Source: Nitrospiria bacterium
GTDB lineage: Bacteria; Nitrospirota; Nitrospiria; SBBL01; JAADHI01
Direction of reading: 5' to 3'
Assembly: GCA_945787655.1 (NCBI GenBank)
Contig: CALZIJ010000001.1
Span: 65,726 to 105,383, forward strand
Length of the DNA stretch: 39,658 nucleotides
The translations under genes and the position numbers were made by a program. Positions 1 to 6,748 of this stretch are shown here, one piece after another; the stretch's first letter is position 1; each line of letters starts with the position of its first letter. Below the pieces are notes generated by a model. That model ran no database searches, was not told where the DNA came from, and was given only the letters and a program-made list of their open reading frames with translations.

Positions 1-180
1 GTTAACGATCATTTTCGTATACACCGTCCTGTCGGCCTCCATTACCGCATGCAGGGCATCCGCCATAACCTTCGGGCTGATCCCAAAGGGCGCGCTTTCC
101 ACCTTGGTGGTATTACAGGCTGTCGGCCCCAGAAATAAGATAAGCATTACACTCAATCCCCATTTAAGCTTTTTCTTCAT
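1..180 (-). CDS. Small secreted protein, possibly DUF3365 (Tll0287-like), 3' end outside window
   Basis: The first 60 codons are visible and the frame is still open at the window edge. The ATG at 180 has a strong ribosome binding site (GGGAGGAA) on its 5' side. The N-terminus is a lysine-rich head plus hydrophobic segment ending LGPTAC, a weak lipobox, so it is exported and perhaps a lipoprotein. The following residues (FGISPKVMADALHAVMEADR, then TVYTKMIVN) resemble the start of DUF3365/Tll0287-like domains, which often bind heme or act as sensors in redox operons. That assignment is from memory of the family and is tentative. It is the last visible gene of the cytochrome operon, 38 bp after the 11-heme cytochrome. 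Confidence 0.6.
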   Translation of the reverse strand, partial: MKKKLKWGLSVMLILFLGPTACNTTKVESAPFGISPKVMADALHAVMEADRTVYTKMIVN

Positions 181-218
181 TTTTTCCTCCCTTTTATTAA
201 TTCTTTCTTCAATTGCCC

Positions 219-1607
219 TTATAAGGCGTGCGATGGCTCACGCGCCGCTTTTTTTTCCTTCTTTTCATTATTTCGTTTTTTTGCCCAATCGATGCTTTCA
301 ACGCGGCGGCTCGGACGGCCTTTGAAATTTTTCTCAATCAGTCTTTTGTCTGCGAGCGCATCGATAGAAAATCGAAGCCCGTGGCAGTTCAGGCACACTT
401 CCCGAATCATTTTTTCGTTAGGACGTAAATTCCAGCTTTGATTGTGCTGTACACTGACGACCTCCATATCGTCTTTGTTCTTGGCAAAACGCGGCATATG
501 GCAGGTCGCGCAGGAAACCCCTGTTCCGGGTTTTTTGATGCCCTTAATTTCGTTTTGAAAAAGTTCATCGTGGGGTGACCCCGCATAGGCCCGGCTGTGC
601 GGGTCATTATGACACTGCATACAAGCCTGCACAGCGGCCTTAAGGGTATCGAACGCATGCGCACCATGACACGACACACAGCCAAGCGGCTTGTCCCCGG
701 CATCCGGTTTCATGTTTGCCTTGGCCAAAGCGGGGTTCATCCCTGGTAGATTACTGACCAGTCGCATGCCGTGTTTTCCAGAGAAAAACCCTTTGGCTTC
801 ACTTTCATGGCAAGATTGACACACAGATTCATCCGGCGTGTTTAACCAGTGTCCAGGCCCGTCTACATCCTTATTTAGAGTATGGCAATCACGACAATTC
901 ACCCCGTTTTTGGCATGAGAGCTTTCAAGCCATTCAGACATTAACTGAAGGTCTTCTGTCATTTCAGGTGGAGCATCAGCATCCTGAGGCGTTAATGGAC
1001 TATCTTGTCGATCCGAGACCGGCAGCACCCGGCGTGACCTTGTCCGTATTGCGACTTTAGGCATCGGCAACAAATCCGGAGCATCTGAATGCTTTAAAAG
1101 AAAGTCTTCATATAAGGCCCGGTTGTCGTGAAAATTATGGCAACCTGCTGAGGCACAGGTCTCAAAAGGGAGCGCGTTATGGCTGGGCCGGTCTTTTCCG
1201 ATGTCGGCGTGGCAGTGAAAGCAAAAATCGTCGGGCAAGGTCACGCCCATCGGGCCCGAAATCCGGGGCCGGTGCTCCCGGTGACAGGTTACACAGAGGC
1301 GGGCATCCAGATTGGCCACCCGCTCGGCATTGCGAGGATCTGTGAATTTGGATTTTGGGTGTGAATCGTCCACCACCTTCATCTCTTCCCCATGACAGTC
1401 CATACAGGCCTCTTGCAAAACATCTTCCCCGCCGAACGCTTTTTTGTGGCACACCTTGCATGCCATCTCGATTTGATGGTGCCCATGTGTGGTTTCACCC
1501 ACGAGGTAAATGCTTGATCCCGGCTCAGAAAGTTCAAACCCCAGATATACACTTGCAAACAGACTCATGACACTCCAGAAGACGATTGTTTTTTTCGTTT
1601 TCATCAT
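219..1607 (-). CDS. Periplasmic 11-heme cytochrome c
   Basis: The 462-residue protein has a short N-terminal hydrophobic segment (about residues 8-23) that is a signal peptide or membrane anchor. Ten CXXCH heme sites start at C50, C68, C105, C129, C238, C263, C310, C329, C366 and C405. An eleventh site at C151-H157 is CASAGCH (CX4CH). The sites fall in two blocks (50-157 and 238-409) separated by a Pro/Asp-rich linker. The C-terminus is highly basic. Multiheme cytochromes of this size carry electrons through the periplasm. The start codon follows directly on the stop codon of the upstream flavoprotein-cytochrome b gene, so translation is probably coupled and the two proteins may be redox partners. 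The exact subfamily is not recognised. Confidence 0.92.
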   Translation of the reverse strand: MMKTKKTIVFWSVMSLFASVYLGFELSEPGSSIYLVGETTHGHHQIEMACKVCHKKAFGGEDVLQEACMDCHGEEMKVVDDSHPKSKFTDPRNAERVANLDARLCVTCHREHRPRISGPMGVTLPDDFCFHCHADIGKDRPSHNALPFETCASAGCHNFHDNRALYEDFLLKHSDAPDLLPMPKVAIRTRSRRVLPVSDRQDSPLTPQDADAPPEMTEDLQLMSEWLESSHAKNGVNCRDCHTLNKDVDGPGHWLNTPDESVCQSCHESEAKGFFSGKHGMRLVSNLPGMNPALAKANMKPDAGDKPLGCVSCHGAHAFDTLKAAVQACMQCHNDPHSRAYAGSPHDELFQNEIKGIKKPGTGVSCATCHMPRFAKNKDDMEVVSVQHNQSWNLRPNEKMIREVCLNCHGLRFSIDALADKRLIEKNFKGRPSRRVESIDWAKKRNNEKKEKKAAREPSHAL

Positions 1608-3578
1608 TTAAAAAAAATACACCGACACAATGTGAAAGATGAGCAATACAGGTAACGGCCATGATGCAAATATATGGAGCGTATTACCCCAGCGCCGCGC
1701 AGTGGCTCCGACCTCCATGCCCAATTTCCTTTCCAGTGCCGCCGCGGCGCCCGCCAAAGTTCCCAAGAGGCTTGCACATAAAAAGGAGGTCATCAGTACG
1801 AAATTCAGATTAGAGCCCAAGGAAAACCCGGTGTGTAACACCAAAACCGCGAGCATCAATAAACCCATAATGGTATGGACTGTCCGCCAGCCGTTAAAAC
1901 TGCCTAATTTAAAAAATTTGATCCGTTTTTTGGCAGACAACAACAGACTGAGCAACAAAAGTCCTAACAAATGATAGCCGGTAACCTGTTTCCAAAAACC
2001 ATCGAGCCACAAGGTCTCCAGTCTCCAGCCACCCTGAACCGTTTCGGAAAACGGAATCGGGGGCACCATAAAAATCGTAAATGAAAACACCGCCGCAACG
2101 ATTGAAATGCCCATCAAAGGTTTTCGGATACAAGGGGCCGGGTTTACAATCCCTCCTCCCGTAAGGTCTGCCAAAAGCGGTTTGCACGAACCACAGACGC
2201 GCGATGCCCCGGTTTCTTTCGCCAGGGATTCAAGGCTTGTGCAGCCATTTTTTATCTTGTCGCTGAGCGTCCCGCGTGATATGCCGAGACACTGGCACAC
2301 CAGGGTATCGGCGGGCCAGTTTGCTACGCGGCTTCCTTGCGGGTCTTTAAAAACATTCCCGGTTAACATAAAACGGATGCGCTCCAAAATCGTCAGATAT
2401 CGATTTTTTATGAGCGCATTTTGCAATCGGCTCAACTCATCCCATTCCCCAATCACAATCAAACCGCTTAAATGTCCGTTTTTTAAAACCAGTTTCCGGT
2501 AAAGTTTTTTTTCCGTATCCTCGTACATGGGATTACCCATCCATAAACGGCTTTCTGCGTTTTCAACCGCGCCCATGCTAAACACATTGGTTTCAATATT
2601 TTTAAGACGTGTGGCGGTTACAGAACCCTTATAACGTATATCCCTATTCAGAATTACAGAGGCCGCGACATCCGCCTGCGCCAGGCCTGGCGCGACCAGA
2701 CGGTAAACCCGGCCCCGATGCTGGGCGCATTCCCCTACGGCATAGATGTGTTCGGCCGATGTTTCCATCCGGTCATTCACGAGAATCCCTTGCCCGATTT
2801 TCAAACCGGCGGGCTTTGCCAATCCGGTATTGGCCTGTACGCCGGTCGCCAGAATTACGGTATCGCAATTCATGGTCCCACCCTGCCAGAACTGGATGCC
2901 GGAAACCCGTTTCACCCAAAAAATCGTTTTGATTCCTTCTGAAAGATGAAAATGGATTCCCAACGCCATCATTTCTTTTTGAAGCAGTCCACTGGCTCTT
3001 TTGTCCAACTGCGGACCCATAAGGCGAACATTATGATCAATGACCGTCACTTCCGCTCCACCGCGTCTCATTGCCAGCGCCGTTTCAAGCCCCAGTGCGC
3101 CGCCGCCCAGAATGACAATACGGCGGCCGGCCTTTCTTCTTTTCATCAGTTCCTTGGCATCCTGTAAATTTCGAAAAGTAAAAACGCCCGGCAAGGACAT
3201 ACCGGGAATATAATAGCGGCGCACTACCGAACCCGTTGCCAGCACCAGGGCTTTGTAATATTCAGTTCGCCCGGAGGCATCTGTCACCGTCTTTAATTCT
3301 GGATTCAATCGGGTCACGGCACATCCACGTCGTTCCACAAGCGAAGCCTGTTTCAGCGAATGTTCTCCAAGTTTTAATGAGGCTTCTCCCGCATCGCCTG
3401 CAAGAAATTCGGAAAGTCTCGCACGCTGGTAAGGATGGACCGCTTCATTGCCATAAATCAGGATAGGAAGACCCGAATTGCCTTTTAACAGCGATTCTGC
3501 CGTTCGCATCCCCGCTGGACCGGACCCAACAATAATCACCGGCCATATTTTTTGTGGATCTGACTGATTCGGCCTCAA
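1608..3578 (-). CDS. NirB-like FAD/NAD(P) oxidoreductase fused to BFD [2Fe-2S] domain and C-terminal membrane cytochrome b-like domain
   Basis: The 656-residue protein has three parts. Residues 1-410 are a pyridine-nucleotide:disulfide-type flavoprotein, with an FAD dinucleotide fold at VGSGPAG (17-23), an NAD(P) fold at ILGGGALGLE (156-165), and ATG/VGE motifs near 245 and 281, as in NirB or rubredoxin reductases. Residues 425-475 are a BFD-like [2Fe-2S] domain with C428-x-C430 and C462-x2-C465. Residues 488-656 hold four or five membrane helices with candidate heme b ligands H536, H568, H582, H635 and H649. No siroheme-binding region of true nitrite reductase is present. It probably passes electrons from NAD(P)H through FAD, the cluster and heme b across the membrane, or the reverse. 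The TTG start overlaps the stop of the upstream gene (TTGA) and has a GAGGTG ribosome binding site. Confidence 0.85.
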   Translation of the reverse strand: MRPNQSDPQKIWPVIIVGSGPAGMRTAESLLKGNSGLPILIYGNEAVHPYQRARLSEFLAGDAGEASLKLGEHSLKQASLVERRGCAVTRLNPELKTVTDASGRTEYYKALVLATGSVVRRYYIPGMSLPGVFTFRNLQDAKELMKRRKAGRRIVILGGGALGLETALAMRRGGAEVTVIDHNVRLMGPQLDKRASGLLQKEMMALGIHFHLSEGIKTIFWVKRVSGIQFWQGGTMNCDTVILATGVQANTGLAKPAGLKIGQGILVNDRMETSAEHIYAVGECAQHRGRVYRLVAPGLAQADVAASVILNRDIRYKGSVTATRLKNIETNVFSMGAVENAESRLWMGNPMYEDTEKKLYRKLVLKNGHLSGLIVIGEWDELSRLQNALIKNRYLTILERIRFMLTGNVFKDPQGSRVANWPADTLVCQCLGISRGTLSDKIKNGCTSLESLAKETGASRVCGSCKPLLADLTGGGIVNPAPCIRKPLMGISIVAAVFSFTIFMVPPIPFSETVQGGWRLETLWLDGFWKQVTGYHLLGLLLLSLLLSAKKRIKFFKLGSFNGWRTVHTIMGLLMLAVLVLHTGFSLGSNLNFVLMTSFLCASLLGTLAGAAAALERKLGMEVGATARRWGNTLHIFASWPLPVLLIFHIVSVYFF

Positions 3579-4438
3579 AATTTCACCTCACCCTGGTCCT
3601 TGTCCTTTTTTTGATCGGGTTTGGCTTCTGACAAAATCACCGCCTCACTTACCGTGGGTCCCGGCAACAAGTCATCGGGCATCCGTGCGTGCTGCTCCAA
3701 AATTTCATAGATGCGCTTAAACCGGGATACCTCTTCCAGGGAGAACATCTTCTTCCCGTAATAAATCCCGAATAAGGGACTACGAAGAATGAGTGGACCT
3801 TCGTCAAACAGCACAAAGTTAATCGGCATCTCGACTTGTTCCGTCCCCGAAAGATGGACGTCATCCCACATGGCAATACGTACATCAATACCGTCGTTCA
3901 CCTGATTACGAATGGTCATGAGAATCTCCGCGTTCAGCAAATCCAGGGGGCGAAGGACAAAAATACGTCGAATGGCAATCCCTTTTTTCCGGGCTCGGAC
4001 CTGGCCCCGGTAATAGTTTTCTTTTTGGACTTTCCCCATCCAATCTGCGATCTCGATGGAATTCACCGCCCGGACTTCCTTTTTACAACGGGCAAGAGAC
4101 TGACTGGCTTCGTAATAATATTCACTTTCAGTCAGTGGAATGGCCCCTTCACTCAGCATTCTAAGCAGGCTTTCGGTCATGGCCATAAAACTGCGGCCCT
4201 TGGCAGCAAGCCTGGGTTCTTTCAACTGGTTCATCAGTGAATCGAGCGGATGTGCCCTCATAAATAAACGCTCGAAGCGATTTTCGATCTGGTGTAATTT
4301 GCGCATAATCAAAAATCCACTCAGGGCAAGCAGCATGCCGACACCAAAAACCGTGTAGGCCTCTTTATCGAGGTGAAGCCCGAAATGAAAAACAAGCGCA
4401 ATACCCGAAGCCAGAAGAAATTCAATTAAACTGTGCAT
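3575..4438 (-). CDS. Membrane-anchored protein of unknown function
   Basis: The predicted 287-residue protein has two N-terminal hydrophobic helices (about 4-20 and 29-46), then a soluble domain. An upstream in-frame TTG exists at 4456, but the ATG at 4438 is preferred because GGAG lies 8 bases before it. The soluble part begins with a basic, coiled-coil-like stretch. It has an alternating strand/helix pattern (IRRIFVLRPLDLL, then VRIAMWDDV) that recalls phospholipase-D-like or nucleotide-binding alpha/beta folds. No HKD motif is visible, so I assign no enzymatic function. The C-terminal 30 residues are charged and probably disordered. The gene lies between the porin and the flavoprotein-cytochrome b gene and overlaps the latter, so it belongs to the redox operon. 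Confidence 0.75.
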   Translation of the reverse strand: MHSLIEFLLASGIALVFHFGLHLDKEAYTVFGVGMLLALSGFLIMRKLHQIENRFERLFMRAHPLDSLMNQLKEPRLAAKGRSFMAMTESLLRMLSEGAIPLTESEYYYEASQSLARCKKEVRAVNSIEIADWMGKVQKENYYRGQVRARKKGIAIRRIFVLRPLDLLNAEILMTIRNQVNDGIDVRIAMWDDVHLSGTEQVEMPINFVLFDEGPLILRSPLFGIYYGKKMFSLEEVSRFKRIYEILEQHARMPDDLLPGPTVSEAVILSEAKPDQKKDKDQGEVKF

Positions 4439-4517
4439 ATGACCCGCTCCATACAAAAATGCGTTCTTTGATGGACCTGTTCGTCCTCATCAGAAAACAA
4501 CCGTTTTTTTCAAAGAC

Positions 4518-5759
4518 CTAAAACGTGACTTGTGCCGTCAGCCAGAGTTTTTCAACGTCAACTGCTGTACCGCCCGTGTTATTCATATCGCTGTCCGCAT
4601 CGTAGTGGGCATATTTAATACCGACGAGGTAATGGTCCGAAAGTTTTTTCACGGCGAGCAAGTCAAGCTCCGTCCCGTAATCGATATTGGCCTTGTCGGA
4701 GGTAAAAACATGGTATACCGCCACAAACTTTATACCGGCGACCTTGGCAGATGCGGCGGCATAAAGGTCTTTTACGCCATTGGCCGGGGTCACTAGGAAT
4801 TTATCTGCCCATCCCTGAAAGGCATGCAGGGTCGCCAAAGGGGTTTGAAAGCCATAAACCCCATCACCTCCCAACCATTCAGCGCCGGCTTTGACCGACA
4901 CACCGGATCCCGATAAACCAATTTCTCCAAGAAAATATTCCGCATCGTTCGTAGAAAGCCCGCCGGCATAATCACTTTGATCGGCGTATTCCGCCGTATA
5001 CTGCATTTTCAGACGGCCTACCGGAACAACCCCGTTTAAACGAAGGCCCAAGGTCTGATTAGATGCGGTGGGTGCGTCGTCAAAATCAAGCCAGTAGCCA
5101 TAGACCGAAACCTTCAATACCGACAAGCGATTGTAAGCCGCATGCGCCAGGTGTGATTCCATACGGGAATTCGCATTGGCGGGATTTGGATGATGCGCCC
5201 CGAAAATCCGGTTGACGTTTTCAAGATAAATATAGGTTCCAGTCAACCCCTCCATCGGACTGAAGACAAAGCGCACTGCATCGAAGGTTTGTTCATTTTG
5301 CCGCCAGCCTACATTTCCTATAAACCGGTCGTTATCCAGCTTGATTCGCTGCCGCCCGCCTGTGACTGACAAGTGCTCTACCCCGGTGAATTTCAGATAG
5401 GCCTGATTGATTTCCGTATCTCCCGGATCTGCGACAACGGGATATTGTCCCATGCCATTGGCTGTACTGTTGTATTGCTCATTCCCAATCACCGTGACAT
5501 CCTCAAATTCGAGAAAACCCGAAACGCCCATGAAAACCCCGGTTGTGTATCCCAATCGGCTCCTCAAGGTTGAAGCATGTGCCTTTTTGCCGAGATTGGC
5601 CTGATCCACCCATTCGTAACGGTAACGGACATCCAGGCTGACTTTTCCCGTCGTGAGGGCCTCCGTCAGACGACTTGCCGCGGCGGGCTGGGCCGGTGCC
5701 CATGCAAGGGCCGAAAACATTAAACTGAAAATCAAAATTCGAAACTGCCTTGTGTTCAT
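4518..5759 (-). CDS. Outer-membrane beta-barrel porin (alginate-export/OprD-like)
   Basis: The 413-residue protein has a clear signal peptide ending about ...AQPAAAS. It then has many alternating amphipathic strands rich in Tyr, Gly and Asp, and ends LTAQVTF with a C-terminal Phe, the usual signal for barrel assembly. The ATG at 5759 is chosen because it opens a proper signal peptide and follows AGGAGG by 11 bases. The frame stays open upstream to a GTG at 5864, but that extension crosses a terminator hairpin. Barrels of this type let small anions, organic acids or polymers cross the outer membrane; the substrate is unknown. It is the first large gene of the redox operon, with only 79 bp before the next gene. 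Confidence 0.82.
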   Translation of the reverse strand: MNTRQFRILIFSLMFSALAWAPAQPAAASRLTEALTTGKVSLDVRYRYEWVDQANLGKKAHASTLRSRLGYTTGVFMGVSGFLEFEDVTVIGNEQYNSTANGMGQYPVVADPGDTEINQAYLKFTGVEHLSVTGGRQRIKLDNDRFIGNVGWRQNEQTFDAVRFVFSPMEGLTGTYIYLENVNRIFGAHHPNPANANSRMESHLAHAAYNRLSVLKVSVYGYWLDFDDAPTASNQTLGLRLNGVVPVGRLKMQYTAEYADQSDYAGGLSTNDAEYFLGEIGLSGSGVSVKAGAEWLGGDGVYGFQTPLATLHAFQGWADKFLVTPANGVKDLYAAASAKVAGIKFVAVYHVFTSDKANIDYGTELDLLAVKKLSDHYLVGIKYAHYDADSDMNNTGGTAVDVEKLWLTAQVTF

Positions 5760-5788
5760 ACGATGTGCTTCCTCCTGTAAAGTGAAAG

Positions 5789-5845
5789 TAAAAAAGGCGT
5801 GCTCTCCGCCAATACAGTCCCACAGCATTGTGGAGAGCACGCCTT
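5789..5845 (-). terminator. Attenuator-like intrinsic terminator in the porin leader
   Basis: A perfect 14-bp inverted repeat (5794-5807 with 5832-5845) encloses a 24-nt loop that can add a CAAT/ATTG pairing. On the minus strand the stem is followed by six T residues, then the porin ribosome binding site. Only about 30 bases separate the T run from the start codon, so no promoter fits downstream. Any porin transcript must therefore read through this structure. This placement fits transcription attenuation rather than simple insulation. Confidence 0.75.
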
Positions 5846-5855
5846 CGCGCACCAG

Positions 5856-5924
5856 CAAATACACCCACGTATTTGTGATTTAAAATTTTACTGGTGGATC
5901 ATTTTGAGCATCCCTCCAGTAAAA
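5856..5924 (-). promoter_or_regulatory. Two further stem-loops in the porin leader
   Basis: Directly upstream of the attenuator lie two more inverted repeats. One has 7-bp arms at 5856-5862 and 5869-5875 with a 6-nt loop. The other has 9-bp arms at 5886-5894 and 5916-5924, with an inner GGAT/ATCC pairing. Neither is followed by a T run, so they are not terminators. They could be the sensing or antiterminating part of the leader. No known riboswitch class was recognised. Confidence 0.5.
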
Positions 5925-5929
5925 ACCAT

Positions 5930-5970
5930 AAAAAAAGCCGGGTGCGACTTTCATTGTTCACACCCGGCCT
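5930..5970 (-). terminator. Intrinsic terminator after the DUF2292 gene
   Basis: On the minus strand an 8-bp perfect GC-rich stem (GCCGGGTG at 5961-5968 pairing with 5937-5944), extendable to 10 pairs with one wobble, is followed by seven T residues. It lies about 85 bp after the stop of the DUF2292 gene. It should end most transcripts starting at the sigma-54 promoter, unless they read through into the porin operon. Confidence 0.85.
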
Positions 5971-6053
5971 CCAGTCTTCTGGTCAGCCCATTTTATCTGC
6001 CCCTCAAACATCACAACCGCTTAAGGGATGGAAATGGTCAACGCCCATTTGTC

Positions 6054-6272
6054 TTATTTCAAACGGGTCTTCTCAAGGGTATCGATCTGGACAATTCTGG
6101 CATCCTGAATTTTAATTTCCACCGAACCGTGACAAACCCGACCGATGTTTTCAATCACCTGGACAAGCACCTCTGAACTCAAGTGACGCGGCCACCGCTC
6201 AGTTTCAATCCCTCTGCTTGTTTTGCAATATGCGCATTCTGCCCACGCTTGCACGGCACTTTTATCATTCAT
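6054..6272 (-). CDS. DUF2292 (YezD-like) small protein
   Basis: The 72-residue protein has a C-terminal half (residues 32-70: helix LSSEVLVQVIENIG, then strands GSVEIKIQDARIVQIDTLEK) that matches the layout of the DUF2292/YezD family. Members are small cytosolic proteins often found near sulfur-assimilation or metal-related genes; their role is unknown. The N-terminal half carries a CAYC pair that could bind metal. The ATG lies 26 bases after the start point predicted from a perfect sigma-54 promoter, and an intrinsic terminator follows. It may be transcribed alone or as the first gene of the porin/cytochrome operon. Confidence 0.75.
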   Translation of the reverse strand: MNDKSAVQAWAECAYCKTSRGIETERWPRHLSSEVLVQVIENIGRVCHGSVEIKIQDARIVQIDTLEKTRLK

Positions 6273-6307
6273 TTCTTGTGAACCTCAGCTTTTGTTGAAA
6301 GTTAATT

Positions 6308-6324
6308 AGCAACCACCGTGCCAA
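6308..6324 (-). promoter_or_regulatory. Sigma-54 (RpoN) promoter of the DUF2292 / redox operon
   Basis: On the minus strand the bases read TTGGCACG-GTGG-TTGCT, an exact match to the sigma-54 consensus YTGGCACG-N4-TTGCW. The -12 GC is at 6309-6310, so transcription should start near 6297, about 25 bases before the DUF2292 ATG. An enhancer-binding protein should be required for its activity; none is encoded in the window. Confidence 0.88.
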
Positions 6325-6428
6325 AAATACGCATCCCGGAAAAATCCACGCAAGTGTTTGTAATATCAAGTTTTTTATAAAAAGAAATGAAGGAGGAAAA
6401 ACCAAGGAATCGGGGAGAAGCATTCAAC

Positions 6429-6448
6429 TTTGTCGTTTTTTCGACAAA
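6429..6448. promoter_or_regulatory. Inverted repeat, candidate enhancer site for the sigma-54 promoter
   Basis: A perfect repeat, TTTGTCG-N6-CGACAAA, lies about 105 bp upstream of the -24 element. Bacterial enhancer-binding proteins usually bind such dyads 80-150 bp upstream. The six-base centre is all T/A. It could instead be a weak terminator-like hairpin, but no transcript is expected to end here. Confidence 0.5.
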
Positions 6449-6748
6449 AATATTTTAAAGCATCTCCTCTGAACAATACAGATTCTCCCAAACAAGCGCG
6501 GCGAATCTCTCGAATAATCGCCCATCCGTGATGGTGCGGCCGGAGCTTGTCTCAAAGGGATGAACCTTCGTGCTTTTCTTTTATCGGGATAAATGACTGG
6601 GTCAATAATTTCAAGAAAGATTCAAAACCCAGACTTCTGAAAACGTATAAGCTTAAAGGCCACCGTTTATTTTGTCTGAAAACCATAAGTTGGAACCATA
6701 CACTGAGAACAATTTGGAAAGATCATTAGATTAGCATAAAATAAATTC
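6449..6748. other. Gene-poor upstream flank of the nuclease-like gene
   Basis: No convincing gene is present. The sequence becomes steadily AT-richer towards 6749. A possible sigma-70 promoter lies at 6714-6742 on the plus strand: TTGGAA, 17 bases, TAAAAT. It would start transcription at or next to the ATG at 6749, which has no ribosome binding site, so a leaderless mRNA is possible. A short dyad CCATC-N3-GATGG is at about 6521. Confidence 0.4.

Noticed and set aside
1177-1461. Overlapping open frames inside the cytochrome gene
   Set aside because: They are shadows of the real frame, which has eleven heme motifs; the alternative frames show no family features.
4474-4493. CTGATGA...CGAA sequence on the minus strand recalling a hammerhead ribozyme core
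   Set aside because: Stem II would be a single pair, the GAAA box reads GAAC, and no stems I and III can be drawn.
5760-5864. N-terminal extension of the porin from the GTG at 5864
   Set aside because: It would put the terminator hairpin and the AGGAGG site inside the gene and destroy the signal peptide; the ATG at 5759 is far better. A separate leader peptide remains possible.
6547-6729. Open frame of 60 codons on the plus strand
   Set aside because: TTG start without ribosome binding site, no recognisable family, biased only by the local AT-rich composition.
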